From Candidatus Didemnitutus sp. (GTDB lineage: Bacteria; Verrucomicrobiota; Verrucomicrobiia; Opitutales; Opitutaceae): a DNA stretch of 64,000 nt. Made by a program: the position numbers and the translations under genes. The DNA lies in contig JAGOQJ010000008.1 of NCBI GenBank assembly GCA_017991595.1, positions 38,403 through 102,402 of the forward strand, given 5' to 3'. The notes under the pieces were generated by a model. It had not been told where the DNA came from. It did no database searches and saw only the letters and a list, made by a program, of their open reading frames with translations. Of this stretch, positions 28,653 through 38,930 are shown piece by piece. The stretch's first letter is position 1. Every line of letters starts with the position of its first letter.

Positions 28653-29867
28653 TCAGCGGATGATGGCACCGCCGCAGATCACGGTGTCCACGGGATTGCC
28701 GCCGAGTTCGTAGGCGAGCTGTCGCTCGTCCTTGTGGCGCAGCAGCAGCAAATCGGCCCGCTTGCCGACTTCGATCGAGCCGCGATCGGTGTAACCGAGC
28801 AGTTGCGCGGGGTTGTAGGTCGCAGCGACGATCGCCTCGGCCGGCAACAGCCCGCAGAAGCGGACCGCGAGCGCGATGGCCAGCGGCATGGAATGGGTGG
28901 GCGCCGTGCCGGGGTTGCAATTCGTCGCGAGCGCGAGCGCGCCGCCTTGGTCGACAAAGAAGCCGGCCTTGGCGAAACGCTGGTCGGTGTGGAAGCCGGT
29001 GCAGGGCAGGATCACGCCGAAGGTCGGCGATTGGGCCAGCGCGATCAGGTCCGCCTTGGTCGAGGCTTCAAGATGGTCGACGCTGCGCGCGTGCAGACGG
29101 ATCGCCTCGGGGATCATGCCGAGCGAGTTGAACTGGTCCGCATGCACGCGGATCGGGTGATGTTTGCGTGCTTTCTCGAACAGGCGGACGCAGGCTTCCA
29201 CGGACCACGCTTCTTTCTCGCAATAGGCGTCCACAGCGATGTCGGGAAACTCGCGCGATACCTCGGCCAACATCTCCTTGGTGACCATGCGCGGGTAATC
29301 CTCGGGGTCGCCGTCGAGCGCGTGGCCGAGGAGCGCGGTGGGCGAGACCGTGCCGGGCCAGTCGCTGGCGGCGCGGCGGATCGCACGGAGCATCTTGAGC
29401 TCGGCTTCGGTATTGAGGCCGTAGCCGCTTTTCACCTCCACCGTGGTCGTGCCGTCACGCAGCAGGTTGCCCAAGCGCTCGCGCAGGGAGGCGGCGATCT
29501 GCTTTTGCGTGGCTTCGCGCACGGCGCGCACAGTGGCGTGGATGCCGCCGCCGGCCTTCAGGATGTCGAGATAGGCGGCGCCGTTGAGCTTCTGCTCCCA
29601 CTCGTCGAGCCGGTCGCCGGCCCAGCAGGCGTGCGTGTGACAATCGACGAAGCCCGGCAGCAGCACGCGGCCGGCGGCATCGATGATCTCGGCGTCGGCG
29701 GGGGCCTCCACCTTCGCCCCGACGGCAGCGATGCGACCGTCGGCCACGAGCACTTCGCCTTGCGGGATGACGCCGAGCTCGCGCAGGGCCTTGCCGCGGC
29801 GGGGCCCGGAAACGTCCGGAAGCGCGAGTGTGAGAATGCGGGCGTTGCGGAGGAGGACAGAGGGCAT
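28653..29867 (-). CDS. hutI: Imidazolonepropionase
   Basis: Hydrolyses 4-imidazolone-5-propanoate to N-formimino-glutamate, step three of histidine degradation. This is a 404-aa metal-dependent amidohydrolase. Metal ligands are in the [14 protein letters not shown] motif and in [20 protein letters not shown] and [15 protein letters not shown] are HutI hallmarks. The ATG gives the usual family N-terminus. It is the last gene of the minus-strand hut cluster. A palindrome at 29884-29951 separates it from hutG. Confidence 0.95.
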   Translation of the reverse strand: MPSVLLRNARILTLALPDVSGPRRGKALRELGVIPQGEVLVADGRIAAVGAKVEAPADAEIIDAAGRVLLPGFVDCHTHACWAGDRLDEWEQKLNGAAYLDILKAGGGIHATVRAVREATQKQIAASLRERLGNLLRDGTTTVEVKSGYGLNTEAELKMLRAIRRAASDWPGTVSPTALLGHALDGDPEDYPRMVTKEMLAEVSREFPDIAVDAYCEKEAWSVEACVRLFEKARKHHPIRVHADQFNSLGMIPEAIRLHARSVDHLEASTKADLIALAQSPTFGVILPCTGFHTDQRFAKAGFFVDQGGALALATNCNPGTAPTHSMPLAIALAVRFCGLLPAEAIVAATYNPAQLLGYTDRGSIEVGKRADLLLLRHKDERQLAYELGGNPVDTVICGGAIIR

Positions 29868-29883
29868 CGCGTCTGGATTGTTT

Positions 29884-29951
29884 GTAGAGGCCAGTCTTGC
29901 TGCGCCTAAGGAGAACCGATGAGGACGGGCGCAGCAAGACTGCGCCCCTAC
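29884..29951. repeat. Long palindromic repeat between hutG and hutI
   Basis: A 68-bp element whose arms read GTAGAGGCCAGTCTTGCTGC and GCAGCAAGACTGCGCCCCTAC, an imperfect inverted repeat of more than 20 bases with a loop of about 20. The outer ends GTAG and CTAC match those of the other palindromes in this window. It lies inside the hut transcription unit, so it would form a strong stem-loop in the mRNA. Confidence 0.7.
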
Positions 29952-29973
29952 AGGGGCAGCGAGCGATGCGTCA

Positions 29974-30849
29974 TCAGCGCTCGGCGAAGCCGCGGAGGAA
30001 ACTGAGAAAGAGATGCGCCGCGACGCGAGCGGTGCGGCCGGTCTCGTCGTGCGCGGGGTTGAGCTCCATGAGATCGAAGCAGCGGACGGTGCGATTCGCA
30101 CCGCAGGCGCGCACCCAGGCCTCGGCCTCGCGCACGGTCCAACCGGCGGGATTCAGCGCGCTGACGCCCGGGGCGTGCGCGGCGTCGAGCACGTCGAGGT
30201 CGAAGCTGACAAAAAGGTGCTTGGCCTTCGGCAGGACGACGCGCGCCCGGTCGGGATGGATGCGGCCGCCGTGCGCTTGGAACCATGCGAGGTGCGCGGC
30301 GGAGTTCACCAGCGGGCGGAAGCCGTGCAGGTGCAGCGCCCGGACGCCGCAATCCTCGATGAGCCGGCGGAAGGGCATGCCCGAGCCCATGGTTTCGCGG
30401 ACGTCGAGATGAGCGTCGAAGTAGAGGCCGGTCGGCTTGGGGAAACGCGCCGCGACTGCCCGCACGAACGGGTAGGTGAGATCGTGCCCGCCGCCGATCG
30501 CGATCGGGAACAGGCCGGCATCGAGCAGCGCGCCCGTGGCGGCCGTGACGCGGCGGTGCGTCTCTTCGAGCGTATCGGACACCTCGATATCGCCGGCATC
30601 GAACACGCGCGGCAACTCGCCGGCGGCGCACGTTGCGGCGCCGTAGCGGCACAGCGCTTCGCGGAAAGCCGCCGGGCCACGGGCGGCGCCGGGGCGGCCA
30701 TTGTTCATCCAGACCCCTCGGTCATCCGGGATGCCGAGCAACGCGATGCGGCAACCTTCGGGCGAGTCGGTGCGGAAAGTTGCCGCCAAGCGGGCCGGCG
30801 AAAGGTCCGCAGGCCAGCGGGCGGGGACGAGGTGCGGGATGGTTTTCAT
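29974..30849 (-). CDS. hutG: Formimidoylglutamase (arginase family)
   Basis: A 291-aa arginase/agmatinase-fold hydrolase. Metal-binding motifs are intact: [19 protein letters not shown] and [14 protein letters not shown]. In the hut context it converts N-formimino-glutamate to glutamate and formamide. Agmatinase is less likely in this position, although speA elsewhere in the window could supply agmatine. It lies 7 bases after hutU and probably shares its transcript. Confidence 0.88.
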   Translation of the reverse strand: MKTIPHLVPARWPADLSPARLAATFRTDSPEGCRIALLGIPDDRGVWMNNGRPGAARGPAAFREALCRYGAATCAAGELPRVFDAGDIEVSDTLEETHRRVTAATGALLDAGLFPIAIGGGHDLTYPFVRAVAARFPKPTGLYFDAHLDVRETMGSGMPFRRLIEDCGVRALHLHGFRPLVNSAAHLAWFQAHGGRIHPDRARVVLPKAKHLFVSFDLDVLDAAHAPGVSALNPAGWTVREAEAWVRACGANRTVRCFDLMELNPAHDETGRTARVAAHLFLSFLRGFAER

Positions 30850-30856
30850 CGGACGC

Positions 30857-32542
30857 TCACCAGGTTTTCATCGGCACGGGGACGCTCAAGCGATCGGCGC
30901 AGGCCTGGGCCTCGGCGTAGCCGGCGTCGGCGTGGCGGAAGACACCCATCATGGGATCGTTCGTGAGGACGCGCTCGAGGCGGCGCGCGGCTTCGGGCGT
31001 GCCGTCGGCGACGATGACTTGCCCGGCGTGTTGCGAGTAACCGATGCCAACGCCACCGCCGTGGTGGAAACTCACCCACGAGGCGCCGCTGGCGATGTTC
31101 ACCATCGCGTTGAGGATCGCCCAGTCGCTGATCGCGTCGGAGCCGTCCTTCATCGCTTCGGTTTCGCGGTTCGGGCTGGCGACGGAGCCGCAGTCGAGGT
31201 GATCGCGGCCGATGACGATGGGCGCCTTCACGCGACCGTCGGCCACCATCTGGTTGAAGAGCAGGCCGGCTCTATGTCGCTCGCCGAGGCCCAGCCAGCA
31301 GATCCGGGCGGGCAGGCCTTGGAACGCGACACGCTCGCCGGCCATCTTCAGCCAACGGTGCAGGGCTTGGTCGGCGGGGAAAAGTTCCATCAACGCGCGG
31401 TCGGTCGCTGCGATGTCGGCCGGATCGCCGGAAAGCGCGACCCAGCGGAACGGCCCCCGACCGAGGCAGAATTGCGGGCGGATGTAGGCGGGAACGAAAC
31501 CAGGAAAATCAAAGGCGCGTTTCACGCCTTGGTTGAGGGCGTGCTGGCGAAGGTTGTTGCCGTAATCGAAGGTCTTGGCACCGCGCGCCTGGAGCTTGAG
31601 CATCGCCTGCACGTGGCGCGCCATCGAGGCGAGCGAGAGCTTCTGGTATTTCTTCGGGTCGGCTTTGCGCAGCTTGGCCGCGGCTTTGAGGTCGTAGCCG
31701 ACAGGCACGTAACCGACGAGCGGGTCGTGCGCGCTGGTTTGGTCGGTGAGAACATCGACGCGGATTTTGCGCGCGATGAGGCGTTCGAGCAGATCGGTGA
31801 TGTTGGCCACGACGCCGACGCTGAGGGCTTGGCGCTGTGCGGCGTAGCGCACGGCGCGGTCGATGGCCTCGTCGAGCGACGGAGCGATTTCGTCGAGGTA
31901 GCGGTCGTGCACGCGCTTTTGCAGGCGCGACTTGTCGACGTCGGCGATGAGGCACGTGCCCTCGGCCATCGTGATGGCGAGCGGTTGCGCGCCGCCCATG
32001 CCGCCGCAACCGCCAGTGACGCAGAGGCGACCGGCGAGCGAGCCGCCGAAGTGCTGGCGGCCGCACTCGGCGAAGGTCTCGTAGGTGCCTTGGAGGATGC
32101 CTTGCGTGCCGATATAGATCCATGAGCCGGCCGTCATCTGGCCATACATCATGAGGCCGCGTTGCTCGAAATCGTCGAACCGCTCCTGCGTCGCCCACGC
32201 GGGAACGATGTTGCTGTTGGCGATCAGAACGCGCGGGGCGTCGACGTGCGTGCGCACGACGCCGACGGGCTTGCCGGATTGGACCAGCAGGGTTTCGTCG
32301 GGAGCAAGCTTGGGCAGGGCGGCCAGGATGGCGTCGAAGCAGGCCCAGTTGCGCGCGGCCTTGCCGCGGCCGCCGTAGACGACGAGGTCGGCGGGGCGTT
32401 CGGCGACCTCGGGGTCGAGATTGTTCATCAGCATCCGCAGCGCGGCCTCGGCGGCCCAGGATTGGCAAGTGAGCTGGGTGCCGCGCGGAGCGCGGACGAC
32501 GCGGGCTTTCGATGAGGATTTCCTGATTTTCGAGCGGGGCAT
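30857..32542 (-). CDS. hutU: Urocanate hydratase
   Basis: Converts urocanate to imidazolonepropionate using bound NAD+ as an electrophile. The 561-aa length is typical. The NAD-binding block [16 protein letters not shown], the substrate-site [17 protein letters not shown], and the C-terminal [20 protein letters not shown] are characteristic. It lies between hutH upstream and hutG downstream. A 76-bp palindromic repeat occupies the gap to hutH. Confidence 0.97.
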   Translation of the reverse strand: MPRSKIRKSSSKARVVRAPRGTQLTCQSWAAEAALRMLMNNLDPEVAERPADLVVYGGRGKAARNWACFDAILAALPKLAPDETLLVQSGKPVGVVRTHVDAPRVLIANSNIVPAWATQERFDDFEQRGLMMYGQMTAGSWIYIGTQGILQGTYETFAECGRQHFGGSLAGRLCVTGGCGGMGGAQPLAITMAEGTCLIADVDKSRLQKRVHDRYLDEIAPSLDEAIDRAVRYAAQRQALSVGVVANITDLLERLIARKIRVDVLTDQTSAHDPLVGYVPVGYDLKAAAKLRKADPKKYQKLSLASMARHVQAMLKLQARGAKTFDYGNNLRQHALNQGVKRAFDFPGFVPAYIRPQFCLGRGPFRWVALSGDPADIAATDRALMELFPADQALHRWLKMAGERVAFQGLPARICWLGLGERHRAGLLFNQMVADGRVKAPIVIGRDHLDCGSVASPNRETEAMKDGSDAISDWAILNAMVNIASGASWVSFHHGGGVGIGYSQHAGQVIVADGTPEAARRLERVLTNDPMMGVFRHADAGYAEAQACADRLSVPVPMKTW

Positions 32543-32564
32543 GGCGAGTGAGGGAAGGCGGGGC

Positions 32565-32640
32565 GGTAGGGCGAGTTCTCCGGACGAGCCGTTGCACGAT
32601 GCGAGATTCTCTCCGGCTCGTTCGGAGAACTCGCCCTACC
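32565..32640. repeat. REP pair (inverted) between hutH and hutU
   Basis: Two facing copies of one REP-like unit. The left arm begins GGTAGGGCGAGTTCTCCGG and the right copy is GGCTCGTTCGGAGAACTCGC followed by CCTACC (32615-32640). The right copy contains the hairpin GTTC-GGA-GAAC. The same unit, with a compensated stem, is found at 39601-39626. This is a BIME-like arrangement inside an operon. Confidence 0.75.
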
Positions 32641-32643
32641 TTG

Positions 32644-34182
32644 CTAGCAGAGTTTGCCGGCGGCCTTTTCGGCGGCGGTGAGGAGTTTTTCGCTGCGCAC
32701 GAGGGCGAGCGCGGTGGCGACGTCGTCGTGGAAGAGGCGGTCGGCTTGGGCGAAGGGAATCCCTTTGCGCACCTCAGCGAAGGCGGCTTCGACGCCGCGA
32801 CCGGCTTTCAGGGGGCGGAGGAATTCGAGGCCTTGCGCAGCGCACATGAATTCGATGGCGAGCACGGTCTCGGTGTTCTTCACGACTTCGAGCAACTTCG
32901 TGGCGCTGATGGAGCCCATCGAGACGTGGTCCTCCTGACCGAGCGAGGACGGGATCGAGTCGACCGAGGCGGGGTGGGCGAAGACCTTGTTTTCCGAGAC
33001 GAGCGCGGCGGCGGTGTATTGCGGGATCATGAAGCCGGAATTGAGGCCGGTGTCCTTCATGAGCAGCTTGGGGACCTTGACGTCGCCGATGGTGTCACCG
33101 TGGAGCAGCATGTAGATGCGGCGCTCGGAGATGGAGGCGAGCTCGGCGGTGGCGATGGCGAGGTAATCGAGGACGAAGGCGAGCGGTTCGCCGTGGAAAT
33201 TGCCGCCGCTGATCACGTCGCCATTCTCGCAGACGAGGGGATTGTCGGTGGCGGAATTGATCTCGGTCTCGACGACCTCGCGGACGTGCGCGATGGCGAG
33301 GCGGACCGCGCCGTGGACCTGCGGGACGCAGCGCAGCGAGTAGGGGTCCTGGACCTTGGCGCAGTGGGCGTGCGAGGGCAGGATCTCCGAGCCGCGCAGC
33401 AAAGCACGGACGTTGGCGGCGGCGTCGCGCTGGCCGGCGTGCGGCCGGGCGGCGTGGATGCGGGCGTCGAACGGCGTGGCGCTCCCCCGCGCGGCTTCAA
33501 GCGTGGTGGCGGCGGCGAGGTCGGCGGTCCGGGCGAGGTGCTCGATGCGGAGCAAGCAGTGCACGGCGTAGGCCGACATGAATTGCGTGCCGTTGATGAG
33601 ACCGAGGCCTTCCTTCGATTGCAGCTTGAGCACGGGCAGCCCGAGTTGGCGGAGCACCGCGCGCGCCGGGCGGCGGCGGCCGCGATGGATCATCTCGCCG
33701 AGACCGAGCAACGGCAGCACGAGGTGGGCGAGCGGCGCGAGATCGCCGGAGGCGCCGAGCGAGCCCTTGGTGTAAACCACGGGCAGCGCGTCCTCGTTGT
33801 AGAAGCGGATCAGGTGATCGACCACCACGGGCCGGACGCCCGACATGCCGACGGCGAGGCCGTTGACCTTCAGCAGCAGCATGAGCCGCACGATGGCGGC
33901 GGGCACCTCGTCACCGACGCCGACGGCGTGACTGAGGATGAGGTTCTCCTGCAACTGCTCGATGTCGGAGGCTGGCACGCGCTGATGGGCGAGGATGCCG
34001 AAGCCGGTGTTGATGCCGTAGTGGGGCGTGGGGTCGTCGTGGAGGCGGTCGACGATGGCGCGGGAGGCCTTGATGCGACGACGGGCGTCGCCGCTGAGGC
34101 GCAATGGCACCCCGGCGGCGAGGGCGGTGCGCAGGTGCGTCAGGGTAAGGTTCTGGCCGCTGAGCGTGAGGGGGCCGGGCAT
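32644..34182 (-). CDS. hutH: Histidine ammonia-lyase
   Basis: Deaminates histidine to urocanate, the entry step of the hut pathway. The 512-aa length is typical. The MIO cofactor forms from the ASG in GSLGASGDLAPLAH. YGINTGFG at the N-terminus, NGTQFMSAYAVH and NFHGEPLAF are further family marks. It is the first gene of the cluster in transcription order, so the hut promoter should lie just beyond 34182. No hutC-like regulator is visible. Confidence 0.97.
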   Translation of the reverse strand: MPGPLTLSGQNLTLTHLRTALAAGVPLRLSGDARRRIKASRAIVDRLHDDPTPHYGINTGFGILAHQRVPASDIEQLQENLILSHAVGVGDEVPAAIVRLMLLLKVNGLAVGMSGVRPVVVDHLIRFYNEDALPVVYTKGSLGASGDLAPLAHLVLPLLGLGEMIHRGRRRPARAVLRQLGLPVLKLQSKEGLGLINGTQFMSAYAVHCLLRIEHLARTADLAAATTLEAARGSATPFDARIHAARPHAGQRDAAANVRALLRGSEILPSHAHCAKVQDPYSLRCVPQVHGAVRLAIAHVREVVETEINSATDNPLVCENGDVISGGNFHGEPLAFVLDYLAIATAELASISERRIYMLLHGDTIGDVKVPKLLMKDTGLNSGFMIPQYTAAALVSENKVFAHPASVDSIPSSLGQEDHVSMGSISATKLLEVVKNTETVLAIEFMCAAQGLEFLRPLKAGRGVEAAFAEVRKGIPFAQADRLFHDDVATALALVRSEKLLTAAEKAAGKLC

Positions 34183-34308
34183 AGGATGGGTGCAGCCAAC
34201 AAATCACCGGCGGCCCGGTTTGAAAACCGAAAAGCCCTCCTCCGTTTGGGCTAAAGCGCAGGGCGGGTCGCAGTGGCCGGCGCACGGAGCCGCGGCGACG
34301 CGGGCATG

Positions 34309-34333
34309 AAAAAGGCCCGCCATGCGGCGGGCC
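34309..34333 (-). terminator. Intrinsic terminator of hpf
   Basis: On the minus strand, an 8-bp GC stem (GGCCCGCC-type arm with 4-base loop) is followed by TTTTT and CATGC. It lies about 40 bases after the hpf stop codon and separates hpf from the hut genes. Confidence 0.85.
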
Positions 34334-34371
34334 GGAAGAGATGCGAGCGGGTTTGGGCGCGCGCGGTGTGC

Positions 34372-34749
34372 TCAGATGGCTTTGGGGAAGCTCACATCCT
34401 GCCACTCCACCGAGTGAGGGTGGTTGCGCTTGTCCTTGGCGACGCCGTGGCGCTTGCGGATCGCCTGGTCGAGCTTGTCGACAAGGAGGTCGATGGATTT
34501 GTGGCAATCCTCTGAGCTGACCGTGGCGTTGATGTCGGGTCCACGCAGCTGGACGTGGGCCTTGGCGTTGAACTTGTGCTGGCGGTCGTGCTTCGAATCG
34601 CACTCGAGCTCAACCTTGATGCGGACGATGCGCTCCTCGTGGCGAAACAATCGCTCCATTTTCTCGCGCACGTAGAATTTCAGGGAAGGCGTAAGCTCGA
34701 GATGAATGCCGGAGACGATGATTTCGTGGGATGCGTTCGGATTATTCAT
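34372..34749 (-). CDS. hpf: Ribosome hibernation promoting factor (HPF/RaiA family)
   Basis: A 125-aa protein that binds the 30S decoding site and inactivates ribosomes in slow growth. It has the short-form layout: EIIVSGIHLELTPSLKFYVREKM at the start, KVELECDSKH in the centre, AHVQLRGPDINATVSSED, and DKLDQAIRKRHG near the end. The ATG was chosen because AAAGGA lies 7 bases upstream; the upstream in-frame extension is implausible. A terminator follows. It is divergent from the pseudouridine synthase gene. Confidence 0.9.
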   Translation of the reverse strand: MNNPNASHEIIVSGIHLELTPSLKFYVREKMERLFRHEERIVRIKVELECDSKHDRQHKFNAKAHVQLRGPDINATVSSEDCHKSIDLLVDKLDQAIRKRHGVAKDKRNHPHSVEWQDVSFPKAI

Positions 34750-34937
34750 GTTTGGTCCTTTGGGTTGGGAGGAAAGCGCGTGAAAGTCTCCCGGAGCCTG
34801 ATTGGGTGTGTCGCTGACGCCGCCCTTGAGGGCCGGCCACTCTTTCCTTGTAGGAAAGTCCTTCATTCGACAGCAGCAGGGTTAGCCGGGAGGCCGCGTT
34901 TGGCAAACGAACTTCGTGTCCTGTTCCGGAAATAATT

Positions 34938-35951
34938 TTGAACGTCTCCGCCTTGAACGCCCCCGTGCCCGACGATCTGCCGCCCGCCGACGCTCCGTTG
35001 GTGGACCCGAAGGACTTGCGCGGCTGGATCTGCCACGAGGACGCGCACTTGCTGGCGATCGACAAGCCCGGTTGGCTGGTGGTGCACCCCTCGAAGAACG
35101 GGCCTTGGTCGAGCTTGGCCGGGGCAGTGCGCGCAGGACTGGGCCTCGAGACGATCCGGCTGATCTACCGGCTCGATCGCGAAACTTCCGGCGTGATCGT
35201 GCTGGCGAAGGATGCCGCCACCGGCAGCCGATTGCAGAAAGCCGTCGCACGCCGCGCACTCGGCAAGGCGTATGCGGTGTTGTTGGACGGCGAACTGGAG
35301 GCCTCCGTAACAGTCGATCAGCCGTTGGGACCGGATGAGGCGGCGGACGTTACGGTCAAGCAGCGCGTGGTCGCCGCGGGCACGGCCGGGGCGCAGGAAG
35401 CGCGCACGGTTTTTCATCCGCTCGTCGTGCGGGAAGGCTGCACGCTCGCCGGCGTCGAGCTGACCACGGGACGCAAGCACCAGATCCGCGCGCATGCGGA
35501 GTGGCTCGGGCGACGCGTGCTGGGCGACAAACTTTATGGTCCGGACCCGACGCTGTATCGCGAATTCGCGGAGCAGGGTTGGACCGCGCGGCACAGTGCG
35601 CTGCTGCCGCTGACGCGTCAGGCCTTGCATTGCGCGGCCATCGATTTGAGGCCGGCGGGAATGGATCATGTGCTCCGCGCGCCGTGGCCGCGGGACTTGG
35701 CGCGCTTCGCGGAGCGGCGAATGCGCTTGCCGGCAGCAGAGGCGCAGGCGGCGATCGAGGCCTTTGTGGAGCGCGTATTTGCGGCGAACACACTTCCTCC
35801 GGTCGGTGGTGGAAATCCTGCGACGCCGCAGGTCGAGAGCGCGCGGGCCCGTTACCGCCGGGAGTCGGCTGAGGCGCGGCGCTCGTCGCGGGCGGCGACG
35901 CGCGAAGGCGCGAATCCAAGAGAAGGCGAGATGCCGGACTCAGCCAAGTAG
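34938..35951 (+). CDS. RluA-family RNA pseudouridine synthase
   Basis: A 337-aa pseudouridine synthase. The catalytic Asp is in YRLDRETSGVIVLAK. LLAIDKPGWLVVHPS, the ELTTGRKHQIRAHAEWLG motif and RVLGDKLYGPD are RluA hallmarks. No S4 domain is evident. The start is TTG, preceded by GGA seven bases away. The C-terminal tail (about 290-337) is rich in Arg, Ser and Ala, and is probably disordered. The target uridine is unknown. Its stop overlaps the convergent M14 peptidase gene by 12 bases. Confidence 0.88.
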   Translation: MNVSALNAPVPDDLPPADAPLVDPKDLRGWICHEDAHLLAIDKPGWLVVHPSKNGPWSSLAGAVRAGLGLETIRLIYRLDRETSGVIVLAKDAATGSRLQKAVARRALGKAYAVLLDGELEASVTVDQPLGPDEAADVTVKQRVVAAGTAGAQEARTVFHPLVVREGCTLAGVELTTGRKHQIRAHAEWLGRRVLGDKLYGPDPTLYREFAEQGWTARHSALLPLTRQALHCAAIDLRPAGMDHVLRAPWPRDLARFAERRMRLPAAEAQAAIEAFVERVFAANTLPPVGGGNPATPQVESARARYRRESAEARRSSRAATREGANPREGEMPDSAK

Positions 35952-36791
35952 CGAACTCAGCGCTGCGCGGACGGCCGCGACTTGTGTGGCAATGCGCTCC
36001 GGCAACGGGCGCAGGCTGGCCGTCTCGAAGGTGTAGCTGAGGCTCGTGTGATGATGCCGGAGGTAGATCGCTTCCGGCCAGTTTTCGCGGAGCAGCGGAT
36101 CGCTCTGCGGGCGGATGATGCCCGGAGCGTCGGCGGGGCGACCGTCGATCACCGCGCTGGTTTCGAGCGGCCCAAGCGGCTGGACGGCGCGCAGCACGGC
36201 GTCGGCGAGGGTCGGGCGTCCGTCGGGATTCAGTTCGTAGAGGTAGAAGCCCTGCGCCTCGTAATCCTCGTGCAGGCAAAACGAGGCCGCGAAGCGCGGC
36301 TGACGCTGCAACCACGTCACATGCGCGCGGATTTCGGCGGTCTGAGGTTGCTTGTAGTCGCGGTTCAGGTCGACGCCCTGGGCATTTTCGCGGGTGCGGC
36401 GCGGGAAGCCCGTGGGATTGAGCAGCGGGCAGAGATGCCACGTGGCGCGAGCGTCGAAGATTCCTTGCTCAACCATGGCGAGCAGGGCCCAGGGCGGCGC
36501 AGGTTCGTCGCCGTGGATGCCGGACGAGACATACACGGCCGGCGCGCTCGGCCCGGCCGGTTTCGTGTAAGCGCGGAGGGCGTGCCCCGCGACGGCGCCG
36601 AAGGCCTCGCTCCCGAATCCCGCCTGTCGCGCCGCGTGGTCGAAACGGGGCAGAAAGTCGGCGGGATTGAGCGGCAGCGGGCTGGGCACGCCGGAGTTGA
36701 GCAAATCCCGCGTCGCACGCCACGCCGAAACGCCCGTCGCGAAGGAGGCTTGGAAATTTGTGTTCCCTCCTGTTCCCTCGTCGTTCTCCAT
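35940..36791 (-). CDS. M14-family zinc carboxypeptidase
   Basis: A metallocarboxypeptidase-fold protein, 283 aa with this start. The zinc motif HxxE is in [11 protein letters not shown], the third ligand is in [13 protein letters not shown], and the catalytic Glu is in [13 protein letters not shown] and GVDLNRDY form the substrate-binding part. It resembles MpaA-like peptidases of murein peptides, but the substrate is unproved. No signal peptide is visible. The ATG lies only 6 bases from the divergent gltX start, and the first 35 codons read like leader DNA. A GTG at 36689 (249 aa) may be the real start. Confidence 0.8.
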   Translation of the reverse strand: MENDEGTGGNTNFQASFATGVSAWRATRDLLNSGVPSPLPLNPADFLPRFDHAARQAGFGSEAFGAVAGHALRAYTKPAGPSAPAVYVSSGIHGDEPAPPWALLAMVEQGIFDARATWHLCPLLNPTGFPRRTRENAQGVDLNRDYKQPQTAEIRAHVTWLQRQPRFAASFCLHEDYEAQGFYLYELNPDGRPTLADAVLRAVQPLGPLETSAVIDGRPADAPGIIRPQSDPLLRENWPEAIYLRHHHTSLSYTFETASLRPLPERIATQVAAVRAALSSLLG

Positions 36792-36797
36792 TCTCCC

Positions 36798-38189
36798 ATG
36801 TCCCAGGTCCGCGTTCGCTTCGCTCCCAGTCCCACCGGCTTCTTCCACATCGGCAGCGCCCGCACGGCGTTGTTCAACTGGCTCTACGCCCGCCACACCG
36901 GCGGCACGTTCATCCTCCGCATCGAGGACACGGACCACGCGCGCAACAGCGAGGAGTTCCTCCGGCTGATCTACGACAGCATGACGTGGCTCGGCATGGA
37001 TTGGGACGAGGGTCCGAACGCCAACGGCGTCGGCGAGCGCGGCGACTACGGTCCGTATCGCCAGAGCCAGCGCGCGCACGTCTACAAGGAATACCTGCAG
37101 AAACTGCTCGATGCCGGCCGCGCCTACGAGAAGGACGGCGCGATCTGGTTCAAGATGCTCGGCGAGCGCTACACGGTGTTCGACGAGCACCGCAAGAAGG
37201 AGGTCGAGAAGGTCAAGAGCGCCCCGGTCGTGATCGACGACCAGATCCGCGGCCGTGTCGAGCGGATGGAGGACGAGGACTTCGTCATCGTCCGCTCCGA
37301 CGGCAACCCGGTCTTCCACTTCGTGAACGTCGTCGACGACATCACGATGAAGGTCTCGCACATCATCCGCGGCGAGGACCACCTGTCGAACACGAGCAAA
37401 CACGTCCGCCTCTATGAAGGCTTCGGCGTGACGCCGCCGGTTTTCGCGCACATTCCGCTCATCCTGAAGTCGCCCGAAATGGGCCAGGGCAAGATGTCGA
37501 AGCGCGACAAGGGCGCGCTCGTCGAGGAATACCAGCAGCGCTGCTTCCTGCCCGAGGCGCTGGTGAACTACATCTCGCTGCTCGGCTGGAATCCCGGCGA
37601 CGATCGCGAGAAGATGCCGGTGAGCGAAATCGTGCGCCTGTTCGACCTGCCGGCGGTGAACAAGAGCGGCGCCAAGTTCGATCCGAAGAAACTCGCGAAC
37701 CTCAACATGCAGTATCTGCTCGAGCTGCCGGCAGAGAAGTTCCTCGCGCTCGCCAAGGACTACTTTGCCAAGCAGCCGAGCGGCGCCGCCGCGCTGGCGA
37801 ACGAGGCTTACTTCCGCGAGATCATGCTGCTCGCGCAGCCGAAGATCAAATCGATCGACGAACTGGCGGCTTACACGGTCTATTTCTTCGCCGACGAGTT
37901 CCCGATCGACGCGAAGGTGAAGGACAAGGTCATGGCCAAGGGCGACCCGAAGGCGCGTCTCGCCGAACTCATCGCCGCGCTGCCGACGATGGACTTTGCG
38001 ACCGACGCCGCGATCGAGACGGCCCTCAAGGCGCTGGCCGAGTCGAAACAGCTCGGCTTTGGCGACTACCAAGGCGTCGCGCGTCTCGCCGTGACCGGCA
38101 CGAACGCCGGCCCGAGCATCACGAGCATCTTCCGCGTATTGGGCAAGGAACGCGTGCTGGCCCGGCTGCAGAAGTTCGCGACGGCCTGA
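36798..38189 (+). CDS. gltX: Glutamate-tRNA ligase
   Basis: A class I aminoacyl-tRNA synthetase of 463 aa. The HIGH-type motif is [21 protein letters not shown] and the KMSKS-type motif is [14 protein letters not shown] and [11 protein letters not shown] are family marks. The anticodon-binding domain follows residue about 310. It is cytoplasmic. It is divergent from the M14 peptidase gene and followed after 10 bases by the thioesterase gene, so those two are probably co-transcribed. Confidence 0.96.
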   Translation: MSQVRVRFAPSPTGFFHIGSARTALFNWLYARHTGGTFILRIEDTDHARNSEEFLRLIYDSMTWLGMDWDEGPNANGVGERGDYGPYRQSQRAHVYKEYLQKLLDAGRAYEKDGAIWFKMLGERYTVFDEHRKKEVEKVKSAPVVIDDQIRGRVERMEDEDFVIVRSDGNPVFHFVNVVDDITMKVSHIIRGEDHLSNTSKHVRLYEGFGVTPPVFAHIPLILKSPEMGQGKMSKRDKGALVEEYQQRCFLPEALVNYISLLGWNPGDDREKMPVSEIVRLFDLPAVNKSGAKFDPKKLANLNMQYLLELPAEKFLALAKDYFAKQPSGAAALANEAYFREIMLLAQPKIKSIDELAAYTVYFFADEFPIDAKVKDKVMAKGDPKARLAELIAALPTMDFATDAAIETALKALAESKQLGFGDYQGVARLAVTGTNAGPSITSIFRVLGKERVLARLQKFATA

Positions 38190-38199
38190 GCGACCGGAC

Positions 38200-38925
38200 A
38201 TGAGCGCGGAGTTCACGTTGACGTCGACCGTGGCCTACGGCGACGTCGACCGCGATCAGCTCCTCACGCTCGGCGGCTTTTTCAAGCTCGTGCAGGAGGC
38301 GGCGATCAAGCACGCCGACCGGTTCGATCTCGGCACGAAGGCGATGGAGGCGCACGGCGAGAGCTGGGTGCTGAACCGCGTCGCCGCCCAGATCCGGCGC
38401 TACCCGCGCTACGAGGAGCCGGTGCGGGTCGTGACCTGGTCGGCCGGCATCCGCGGGTTCCGTGGTTATCGCGACCTGAGGATTTTCTGTGGCGACGAAC
38501 TCGTGCTGCAGGCCTCGACGCTCTGGCTCTACGTCAGTCTCCGCACGAAGACGCTGACGCGCGTGCCGGCTGAATTGGCGGCGCGGTTTCCGGTCGGGAC
38601 GGGCGAGGTGTTTCAGCCCGAGCTCGACAAGTTGCGGATCGATCCGCCCGGCGCTGAGGCGAGCCGGACGGACGTATCGCTCCGTTATTCGGACTTCGAC
38701 GGCAACGCCCACCTCAACAACACCGTCTATCTCGACTGCCTCCAGACCGCGTTGCAACGCGAGGCCCAGCCGGTGCGGCCGGCGCGGATTGAGCTCCAGT
38801 TTCTCAAGGAAGTCGCGCCGACGACCGCCTCCGTTCAGGTCGCGCTGGAGTGCCGGGGCGAGACCGCGCTCTTTGCCGTGCGCAGCGAGGGCGAGTCGCA
38901 CGCGCAGGGGCGCGTGACTTTCTGA
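38200..38925 (+). CDS. Acyl-ACP thioesterase
   Basis: A 241-aa double hot-dog protein of the bacterial acyl-ACP thioesterase family, which releases free fatty acids from acyl-ACP. The first hot-dog (about 1-130) has YGDVDRDQLLTLGGFFKLVQE, WVLNRVAAQIRRYP and RVVTWSAGIRGFRGYRD. The second (about 150-241) has LRYSDFDGNAHLNNTVYLDCL, which contains the conserved Asn/His active-site stretch. It lies 10 bases after gltX and 5 bases before the P-loop kinase gene. Confidence 0.87.
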   Translation: MSAEFTLTSTVAYGDVDRDQLLTLGGFFKLVQEAAIKHADRFDLGTKAMEAHGESWVLNRVAAQIRRYPRYEEPVRVVTWSAGIRGFRGYRDLRIFCGDELVLQASTLWLYVSLRTKTLTRVPAELAARFPVGTGEVFQPELDKLRIDPPGAEASRTDVSLRYSDFDGNAHLNNTVYLDCLQTALQREAQPVRPARIELQFLKEVAPTTASVQVALECRGETALFAVRSEGESHAQGRVTF

Positions 38926-38930
38926 AGCCG

